64,000 nucleotides of DNA, taken from the NCBI RefSeq assembly GCF_018882125.1, contig NZ_JACVOZ010000001.1, forward strand, positions 372,001 to 436,000. Direction: 5' to 3'. Source of the stretch: Polynucleobacter sp. AP-Melu-500A-A1 (lineage in GTDB: Bacteria > Pseudomonadota > Gammaproteobacteria > Burkholderiales > Burkholderiaceae). How positions within the stretch are numbered: position 1 is the stretch's first letter; each line of letters starts with the position of its first letter. Below are positions 58,189-64,000 of the stretch, one piece after another. The position numbers were made by a program, and so were the translations under genes. The notes below the pieces were generated by a model. That model worked only from the letters and a program-made list of their open reading frames with translations, did not search any database and was not told the origin of the DNA.

Positions 58189-59474
58189 TCTTGAGTATTA
58201 CTAAATTCGGGTCTATGCAGCTTTACAGTTTTAATACCCTGTTCATCGAATTGCACAATTTCCATCACAATTCCAGCAAGTCGAATGCTGACATCGTGAT
58301 CAGGAATGGCCTCAAGTTTGTTGAGTAGTAATCCGTTTAAAGTACGTGGGCCATCTACGGGTAAATTGAGATTTAGGAGACGATTAAGGTCCCGAAGAGA
58401 CGCGCTGCCGCTTGCCAAATAAGTACCATCTGCTAGCCAATGGGGATCAGTAGACAAGTTTGAAAAGGATGTCGTGAATTCGCCGATTAACTCTTCAACA
58501 ATATCTTCAAATGTGACCAGACCTAATACTTCGCCATATTCATTTACCACTAAGCTTAAACGTTGTTGATTGTCTTGAAAGAATTGCATCTGCTGTAGTA
58601 CGGGCGTACCGCTAGGGATAAAGTAGGGTTCATTTAATAATGACTTAAAGTCCTCATGCTGTAGATCGGAATCACCAAGAAGAGAGAGGGTTTTTTTGAC
58701 CGATAAAATACCAATAATGCGTTCTGAGTCTCCATCGCACACAGGTAACTTGTTGTGATAACAAGTCTCTAGTTGTTGAATCACTTCGTCGATAGGTCTA
58801 GATAGATCTAGTATCTCAATCTTCGATCGGGGCGTCATGACATCATCAACAGTAATATTTTCTAAATTAAAAAGATTTAGCAAAATATTGCGATGATGAG
58901 TTGAGACAAAACGATTAGATTCGAGTACCAAGCTTCGCAATTCTTCTTTGCTCATAGCTCGACTATCTGCTGATGACTGAAGGCCGGAGATTCTCATGAG
59001 TCCAGAGACAAAGCTATTGATAAACCATAACAGGGGCTTAAAAATAAAGGTTAAAGGCAGAATGAACCAACCAACACTAGAGGCAATTTTTTCTGGAAAC
59101 GCTGCACCAATCACTTTAGGTGTAATTTCACTAAAAACAATAATGAGTAGAGCCACAACAAGCGTAGCGATCGATAGGACAAGACCACTCTCTCCGAAGA
59201 TGTGAAGAGCGATACCGGTAACCAAGATAGGTAAGATGGTATTGATCAAATTATTGGAGATCAGCAACACTGAAAGTAATGAATCAATGCGTTTGAGTAA
59301 TCTCTCTGCTAATGCAGCCCCCGCATTGCCACCATTTGCCATGGCGCGTAGCCGATGACGATTGGAAGACAACATGCTTGTCTCTGCCATGGAAAAAAAT
59401 CCTGAGAGTGCGAGTAAAAAGAGGACTAGAGCAAGTTGGCCTAAAAAAGGCCAATCGTCAAAAAAGGTGTCCAT
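58185..59474 (-). CDS. HlyC/CorC family transporter with CNNM and CBS domains
   Basis: 429 residues. An N-terminal CNNM (DUF21) domain with four hydrophobic segments (LALVLFLLALSGFFSMAETSML starts it, cut here), then a CBS pair (DDVMTPRSKIEILDL; ILSVKKTLSLL; LVVNEYGEVLGLVTFEDIVEELIGE) and a C-terminal CorC/HlyC domain. The family is linked to magnesium/cobalt efflux; the real substrate is uncertain. I chose ATG 59474; a TTG start at 59507 overlaps a TATATT that may be its -10. Confidence 0.9.
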   Translation of the reverse strand: MDTFFDDWPFLGQLALVLFLLALSGFFSMAETSMLSSNRHRLRAMANGGNAGAALAERLLKRIDSLLSVLLISNNLINTILPILVTGIALHIFGESGLVLSIATLVVALLIIVFSEITPKVIGAAFPEKIASSVGWFILPLTFIFKPLLWFINSFVSGLMRISGLQSSADSRAMSKEELRSLVLESNRFVSTHHRNILLNLFNLENITVDDVMTPRSKIEILDLSRPIDEVIQQLETCYHNKLPVCDGDSERIIGILSVKKTLSLLGDSDLQHEDFKSLLNEPYFIPSGTPVLQQMQFFQDNQQRLSLVVNEYGEVLGLVTFEDIVEELIGEFTTSFSNLSTDPHWLADGTYLASGSASLRDLNRLLNLNLPVDGPRTLNGLLLNKLEAIPDHDVSIRLAGIVMEIVQFDEQGIKTVKLHRPEFSNTQD

Positions 59475-59591
59475 GGGTTCTGCCTGCAATAAGTAAGGAT
59501 GAACCAATATAGCAAAGTGTCATTTCACAAGCTATAGCTAGGGTAGAAAGCGAGGTCATCTGTTCTCTGAATCTATGTGAGAATCTTCCTT

Positions 59592-60101
59592 ATGGCCCCA
59601 TCCCACTCAAAATCATCTGCCGATCTCCAGTATTGCGTGATTCAGGCGCCCTTTGGATGCCTAGGAATTGAAACGGGAATGGTGGAGGGTAGTTTGATGG
59701 TCTCCAAAATTGACTATTTACCGGCAACGACTGCTTTAATCAAACCCCAGAATCAATTGGCCCGAGAGGTTGAGAAGCAATGCAAGGCTTATTTCAAGAA
59801 TCCACAATTTCAATTTGAATTGCCCTTAAGGCCCCAAGGTACCGAACATCAAAACAAAGTGTGGAAAAGTGTTTTGGATATTCCATTCGGACAAACAAGC
59901 ACCTATGGTCAGCTTGCCAAAAATATCAAGAGCGGAGCCCGTGCGGTAGGTACTGCTTGTGGTGCAAATCCCTACCCTTTAGTTACTCCTTGCCATCGCG
60001 TAGTTTCTGCACAAGGTATTGGGGGCTTTATGAAAGAGGATGCGCCTGGATTTTATCGTCAAATCAAAATCTGGCTTTTAAAGCATGAGGGAGTCATTTA
60101 A
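59592..60101 (+). CDS. ogt: Methylated-DNA-protein-cysteine methyltransferase
   Basis: Suicide repair of O6-alkylguanine. The acceptor cysteine is in LVTPCHRVV, with IPFGQTSTYGQLA (recognition helix) and ACGANPYP before it and IGGF after. About 169 residues from ATG 59592, preceded by GAGA; an in-frame GTG at 59577 would add five residues. No AraC/Ada domain is fused, so it is Ogt/MGMT-like. Convergent with the squalene-synthase-like gene, sharing TTAA. Confidence 0.92.
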   Translation: MAPSHSKSSADLQYCVIQAPFGCLGIETGMVEGSLMVSKIDYLPATTALIKPQNQLAREVEKQCKAYFKNPQFQFELPLRPQGTEHQNKVWKSVLDIPFGQTSTYGQLAKNIKSGARAVGTACGANPYPLVTPCHRVVSAQGIGGFMKEDAPGFYRQIKIWLLKHEGVI

Positions 60102-61072
60102 TCTCGTTTTAGATTTCTCAGTGAACTAGTAGATAGCCGAAAGAATGCTTTCATCAAGATATCGCTAGAAGCGGCGATCTTGGTAATACTGTAAAAGCTC
60201 ATCACGGCTCTGCGAGAGAGTTTGACCTCGTCTTTGTAGATAAATTGCTTGCGCTTGGCAATCTTGGAGAGAGTCATCACAGCTAAGCCAAATGCTAAAA
60301 AGCAAAATTGCCGCATCCCAATATCTTGCTTGGGAATGAGCAGGATGTAGCGCAAGGAATCTTGTAGTTTCTGATAGGCAATGCCAAGCAATTCAGTTTG
60401 ACTCATGCTGACTGGCTTCCAAGATACGCCACGAGCCCTATCTTCCGGGGAGTCCTTCAGGATATTAGTCATTTGAAGTGCTTGACCAAAAGCAATAGCC
60501 AGATCTTCGTGGCCGCGAATACGCTTAGCAAATGCAGGAGAGTGATTGCTAAAAATGGCGGTGAGTAGTTCACCAACGACCCCTGCAACAACATAACAAT
60601 ATTCTTCAAACTCTTGGAGATCTCTCAGTCCTTCTTCAGTTTGTTTACCATGAAAGTGCGACATGCCATTGGACATGATGGAAACGCAGCGACTGACAGC
60701 GACTTGATCGCTGATGGAGCAGGTATGCAAAATACGCAGAACAGTTGGTGTATTGAGAATTAGATCAAGCTCATCTTGGTTACTGTAATTTTTTAAGGCC
60801 TCCAGACAAGGGACCACAAAAGAACTTACTGGTGATTTTTCAAGGACTGCCTCTAAAAAAAGCTTAGAAAGTGCTTGTTTAGTGCTTGGGCTTAAATCCG
60901 CTGCATCTTCAATCGTATCGACGATACGGCAAAGCAAATAGGTGTTGCCAACCACTTTCTCCATCGTTGGGGGCAGAAGTGGAATGGTCAGCGCAAAGGT
61001 GCGAGAGACTGATCCCAGAATGGTTTTCTGATAAGCCAAATCGGCATTAAGGTTCTCTTTTGGGGCATCCAC
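60098..61072 (-). CDS. Squalene/phytoene synthase family protein
   Basis: Head-to-head prenyl transferase fold, 324 residues. First aspartate-rich motif DTIED (52-56) in YLLCRIVDTIEDA, second motif NILKD (203-207) followed by DRARG, and EEYCYVVAGVVGELL between them. The pattern is nearer to the squalene-synthase branch (single enzyme from farnesyl diphosphate) than to phytoene synthase, but product cannot be told. No carotenoid or hopanoid genes are near. GTG start at 61072. Confidence 0.85.
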   Translation of the reverse strand: MDAPKENLNADLAYQKTILGSVSRTFALTIPLLPPTMEKVVGNTYLLCRIVDTIEDAADLSPSTKQALSKLFLEAVLEKSPVSSFVVPCLEALKNYSNQDELDLILNTPTVLRILHTCSISDQVAVSRCVSIMSNGMSHFHGKQTEEGLRDLQEFEEYCYVVAGVVGELLTAIFSNHSPAFAKRIRGHEDLAIAFGQALQMTNILKDSPEDRARGVSWKPVSMSQTELLGIAYQKLQDSLRYILLIPKQDIGMRQFCFLAFGLAVMTLSKIAKRKQFIYKDEVKLSRRAVMSFYSITKIAASSDILMKAFFRLSTSSLRNLKRD

Positions 61073-61122
61073 TCATGAATTATGTCAGACCAGCTTGCCT
61101 CAAATCAGTACTTATTCCCTTA

Positions 61123-61170
61123 TTGCCAAAAGTGACATGGCCATATAATTTGACCAATTTCCTGAAGGAG
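61123..61170 (+). promoter_or_regulatory. Promoter and ribosome site of the symporter gene
   Basis: TTGCCA (61123-61128) and a perfect TATAAT (61144-61149) with a short 15-base spacer, then GAAGGAG (61164-61170), 10 bases before the ATG. Confidence 0.55.
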
Positions 61171-61180
61171 AAGCTGGACG

Positions 61181-62596
61181 ATGTTGATTTGGTTTGTCAT
61201 CATCTATTGGGTGATATCCGTAGGCATTGGCTTATGGGCAGCCTTGCGCGTGAAAAACACTGCAGACTTTGCTGCAGCGGGCCATAGCTTGCCCTTGCCT
61301 ATTGTCACTGCAACCGTTTTTGCTACTTGGTTCGGATCTGAGACTGTCTTAGGTATTCCAGCTACCTTTTTGAAAGAAGGTTTGGGCGGTGTTGTGTCTG
61401 ATCCTTTTGGTTCATCACTGTGTTTAATCCTCGTGGGACTTTTTTTTGCACGGCATCTCTATAACCGCCGCATGCTCACTATTGGTGATTTTTTTCGTGA
61501 AAAGTATGGCCGTACCGTTGAAGTATTAGTGACCCTATGTATTGTGGTTTCGTATTTAGGTTGGGTGGCTGCGCAAATTAAGGCCCTTGGCTTGGTATTT
61601 AATGTCGTTTCTGAAGGTGGTATTTCACAGACTGGTGGCATGTTGATCGGCGCAGGAAGTGTGTTGATCTACACGCTGTTTGGTGGTATGTGGTCTGTGG
61701 CAATTACAGACTTTATTCAGATGATCATTATTGTGATTGGCATGCTCTACATTGGCGGTGAGATGGCAGTACAAACTGGCGGTATCAGCGTTGTCATTGA
61801 GCATGCTGCCGCTGCAGGAAAATTTAGTAATTTCTGGCCCGATATGAATCTAGCGTCGATTCTTGGATTTACCGCAGCCTTATGCACCATGATGTTGGGC
61901 TCGATTCCACAGCAAGACGTTTTCCAACGCATCACCTCTTCAAAGAACGTCAATATTGCAGTGCAGGCCGCTATCTTAGGTGGCGTGCTCTATTTCATCT
62001 TTGCTTTTGTACCGCTCTATTTAGCCTACTCGGCAACACTCATCAGCCCTGACTTAGTAAAGCAATATTTGGATACCGATCCGCAAATGATTCTGCCGCA
62101 ACTGATTCTGCAGCACGCCCCTATATTTGCTCAAGTGATGTTCTTTGGAGCGCTGTTATCGGCTATTAAGAGTTGTGCAAGTGCGACCCTGTTGGCGCCA
62201 TCGGTGACTTTTGCAGAAAATATTATTCGTGGTTTTTTCAAACATTTGACTGATCACGAGTTGCTCAAAGTGATGCGTATTACGGTCTTGTGTTTTGCCG
62301 TAATTGTCACTTTTTTCGCTATCAACTCAGAGCTATCCATTTTTAAAATGGTAGAGAGCGCTTATAAGGTCACCTTGGTAGCCGCTTTTGTGCCGCTGGC
62401 TTTTGGGGTCTATTGGCCCAAAGCAAATTCTTTGGGGGGTCTATTGGCTGTGGTCTGCGGTTTAACCGTTTGGATCAGCTGCGAGATATTGGCCCCACAC
62501 GCTATCTTGCCGCCTCAATTAGCAGGCTTATTTGCCAGTATTGCAGGCATGTTATTGGGTAGTTTGGTGCCAAAAGATCTGCTCAAGGCAGCTTAA
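61181..62596 (+). CDS. Sodium:solute symporter (SSS family)
   Basis: 471 residues, about thirteen transmembrane helices. The N-terminal helix, FAAAGHSLPLPIVTATVFATWFGSETVLG and the conserved GGMWSVAITDFIQMIIIVIGM region are typical of SSS transporters; IPQQDVFQRITSSKN is the helix 7-8 signature. The substrate is not clear; relatives carry proline, pantothenate or acetate. No regulator or enzyme gene that would hint at the solute lies in the same operon, except that a ketopantoate-reductase-like gene follows. Confidence 0.9.
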   Translation: MLIWFVIIYWVISVGIGLWAALRVKNTADFAAAGHSLPLPIVTATVFATWFGSETVLGIPATFLKEGLGGVVSDPFGSSLCLILVGLFFARHLYNRRMLTIGDFFREKYGRTVEVLVTLCIVVSYLGWVAAQIKALGLVFNVVSEGGISQTGGMLIGAGSVLIYTLFGGMWSVAITDFIQMIIIVIGMLYIGGEMAVQTGGISVVIEHAAAAGKFSNFWPDMNLASILGFTAALCTMMLGSIPQQDVFQRITSSKNVNIAVQAAILGGVLYFIFAFVPLYLAYSATLISPDLVKQYLDTDPQMILPQLILQHAPIFAQVMFFGALLSAIKSCASATLLAPSVTFAENIIRGFFKHLTDHELLKVMRITVLCFAVIVTFFAINSELSIFKMVESAYKVTLVAAFVPLAFGVYWPKANSLGGLLAVVCGLTVWISCEILAPHAILPPQLAGLFASIAGMLLGSLVPKDLLKAA

Positions 62597-62603
62597 AGGA
62601 CCT

Positions 62604-62633
62604 GTTGCCTAAAATTTAGGCAACATTATTTTG
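62604..62633 (+). terminator. Terminator after the symporter gene
   Basis: GTTGCCTAAA (62604-62613) pairs perfectly with TTTAGGCAAC (62615-62624) around one central base, followed by ATTATTTTG. The tail is itself the left arm of the next inverted repeat. Confidence 0.75.
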
Positions 62634-62650
62634 TTCCACTCCAAAATAAT
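62625..62650. repeat. Second inverted repeat directly after the terminator
   Basis: ATTATTTTG (62625-62633) and CAAAATAAT (62642-62650), 9-bp perfect arms with an 8-base loop. It could be part of a bipartite terminator or an operator for the downstream gene, whose ATG is 50 bases away. Confidence 0.5.
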
Positions 62651-62700
62651 CTCCTCTAATATGGAACTAATTCAAAATTTTAAGTACTTATGGAGTTCCT

Positions 62701-63720
62701 ATGAAAATCTGTGTGATAGGCGGGGGTGGCGCGATTGGTGGTTACCTCGCTGTGATGTTGGCTCGAGCTGGCAATGAAGTAACAGTCGTAGCGCGTGGAG
62801 CAACTTTAGCGGCAATAAAAGAGCGCGGCCTTGCCTTAATCATGGATGACCAGCCAGAACCATTGGTGGCTGAAGTTAAGGCAGTTGAAAAAATCAGAGA
62901 TGCAGAAATTCCAGATGTCGTGATTCTGGCAGTGAAGGCGCATCAAGTTGAACCCATCATTGATGACTTAGCGGCAATCATGGGTCCCCAGACTATTTTG
63001 ATTCCAATGCAAAACGGAATCCCTTGGTGGTACTTCCAGAAATTGGGCGGAGACTATCAAGATCATGCCGTTGAAACAGTAGATGCTGGTGGCCTTGCAA
63101 AGAAAACTATTAACCCAAATAACATTATTGGTTGTGTAGTCTATCCAGCGACCTTTACTCAAGCGCCTGGTGTGATTCGTCACGTAGAGGGCAATCGTTT
63201 CCCATTGGGTGAGTTAGATGGCAAGCCAACAGATCGTATTCAAAAAATCTCTGAGATGATGACTGCTGCAGGATTTAAATCACCTATTCTGGATGACATT
63301 CGTTCTGAGATCTGGCTCAAGTTGTGGGGCAACATGACCTTTAATCCGATCAGCTCATTAACGCATGGCACGCTTGAGGGTATTTGTCAGAACCCATTAA
63401 CAAAAGAGTTAGCGCGCAATATGATGGCTGAAGCTCAAACCATTGCTGAAAAGCTGGGCGTTACTTTCCGGGTAGATATTGAGCGTCGCATTGCTGGCGC
63501 TGAAAAAGTCGGCAGGCACAAGACCTCGATGTTGCAAGACTTAGAGGCTGGTCGTAGTTTAGAGATTGATGCTTTGCTCGGATCGGTTATTGAGCTAGGC
63601 AAGATTACACAAACTCCCACACCTTGTTTAAATACTGTATTTGCTTTGACAAAATACTTGGATGAAAACGTTCAGGCTTCTAAAGGAAGTTTGGCATTAC
63701 CATCTGTTTCTGGTTACTAA
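62701..63720 (+). CDS. 2-dehydropantoate 2-reductase (ApbA/PanE) family
   Basis: 339 residues. NADP(H)-binding KICVIGGGGAIGGYLAVML at the start and the C-terminal helical domain with the Lys/Asn region LWLKLWGNMTFNPISSLTHG and RHKTSMLQDLEAGRSLEIDALLG. Family members reduce ketopantoate in pantothenate synthesis, but many paralogues act on other 2-keto acids, so no symbol is assigned. GGAG precedes the ATG by 6 bases. Ends in a strong terminator. Confidence 0.88.
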   Translation: MKICVIGGGGAIGGYLAVMLARAGNEVTVVARGATLAAIKERGLALIMDDQPEPLVAEVKAVEKIRDAEIPDVVILAVKAHQVEPIIDDLAAIMGPQTILIPMQNGIPWWYFQKLGGDYQDHAVETVDAGGLAKKTINPNNIIGCVVYPATFTQAPGVIRHVEGNRFPLGELDGKPTDRIQKISEMMTAAGFKSPILDDIRSEIWLKLWGNMTFNPISSLTHGTLEGICQNPLTKELARNMMAEAQTIAEKLGVTFRVDIERRIAGAEKVGRHKTSMLQDLEAGRSLEIDALLGSVIELGKITQTPTPCLNTVFALTKYLDENVQASKGSLALPSVSGY

Positions 63721-63746
63721 GCTAGTAGTAGTTAGTAGAGTGTATT

Positions 63747-63782
63747 AAAAAACCCTTGCTATGTGAGTAGCAAGGGTTTTTT
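63747..63782. terminator. Bidirectional intrinsic terminator
   Basis: Arms 63747-63761 and 63768-63782: A-run, ACCCTTGCTA and its inverse TAGCAAGGGT followed by a T-run, with a 6-base loop. Serves the reductase gene and the convergent FAH gene. Confidence 0.9.
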
Positions 63783-63800
63783 GTTGATTGCAGAATAGAT

Positions 63801-64000
63801 TTATTCGAAACGATTATCCAAGCGACCAACACCCTCAATGATGATGCTGACATTGCTGCCCGGTTTCATGGAGCCTACGCCTACAGAGGTGCCACAGGCA
63901 ATGATGTCACCAGGTTCTAATGGAACATCTTGCGAAATTAGGCTGACCAATTTTGCCGGTGGAAAAATCATATCTGCTACCGGATAATTTTGGCGCTCTT
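63801..64000 (-). CDS. Fumarylacetoacetate hydrolase family protein, C-terminal part, cut by window edge
   Basis: The minus-strand frame that ends at TAA 63801 reads ERQNYPVADMIF and goes on through SLISQDVPLEPGDIIACGTS, VGVGSMKPGS and VSIIIEGVGRLDNRFE. GDIIACGTS-x-GVG and the I-x-I-EGVG strand are hallmarks of the FAH fold C-terminus (beta-diketone or acylpyruvate hydrolases, decarboxylases). The catalytic glutamates lie outside the window, so the reaction cannot be stated. Confidence 0.85.
   Translation of the reverse strand, partial: ERQNYPVADMIFPPAKLVSLISQDVPLEPGDIIACGTSVGVGSMKPGSNVSIIIEGVGRLDNRFE

Noticed and set aside
61060-61287. Plus-strand frame of 75 residues upstream of the symporter
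   Set aside because: It runs over the promoter, ribosome site and start of the symporter gene in another frame and has no protein-like pattern.
1-64000. tRNA, rRNA, CRISPR array, insertion sequence or prophage
   Set aside because: Intergenic spaces are too short and show no cloverleaf, spaced direct repeats, transposase or phage genes; all long frames are assigned to cellular genes.

Overview
The window looks like a chromosomal segment of a free-living freshwater betaproteobacterium of the Polynucleobacter type (Burkholderiaceae). The base composition is moderate, many genes abut or overlap, and the gene blocks follow orders familiar from Burkholderiales: hemA-prfA-prmC-grxD, dsbC-ubiH-ychF, mltA-apaG-rpe-trpEGDC, bioB/bioAFD, the complete dcw cluster, lpxC-dciA-secA, argJ-DUF815-mutT and pilB-pilC-pilD-coaE-zapD. 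The genus call is inference from gene content and protein character; no database search was possible. I found no rRNA, tRNA, CRISPR array, insertion sequence or prophage.

Layout. 1-8893 is mostly minus strand: the start of a monothiol glutaredoxin gene (cut by the window edge), prmC, prfA, hemA, a small plus-strand YeaQ-like membrane protein, a MazE/MazF-type toxin-antitoxin pair, ung, an M61 peptidase, a DsbC-like isomerase and a UbiH-family hydroxylase. 8947-11165 holds ychF and a divergent pair (winged-helix regulator and membrane protein) around an operator-rich intergenic region. 11146-15773 is rpe-trpE-trpG-trpD-trpC on the minus strand. 15823-24578 holds apaG, mltA, an enoyl-CoA hydratase, an M20 amidohydrolase, the biotin genes bioD-bioF-bioA facing bioB, and coq7.

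24877-42330 is an uninterrupted dcw cluster of fifteen genes (mraZ to ftsZ), mostly joined by ATGA/GTGA overlaps and headed by a promoter with three 10-bp-spaced MraZ-type boxes. It makes lipid-linked peptidoglycan precursors (MurC-G, MraY, Ddl) and the divisome (FtsL, I, W, Q, A, Z). A peroxiredoxin, lpxC, dciA and secA follow.

47387-51578 is the clearest accessory block: a tungsten-type aldehyde oxidoreductase operon (four-cluster ferredoxin, AOR catalytic subunit, FAD/NAD reductase, MoaD-like sulfur carrier, and an unrecognised 98-residue protein ending in Gly-Gly-Gly) lying between secA and argJ.

51624-61072 has argJ, a DUF815 ATPase and mutT. On the minus strand come a type IV pilus assembly set (with shortened PilB and PilD), coaE, zapD, a CorC-like transporter gene and a squalene/phytoene-synthase family gene; ogt lies on the plus strand. 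The end holds a sodium:solute symporter, a ketopantoate-reductase family gene and, cut by the window edge, a fumarylacetoacetate-hydrolase family gene.
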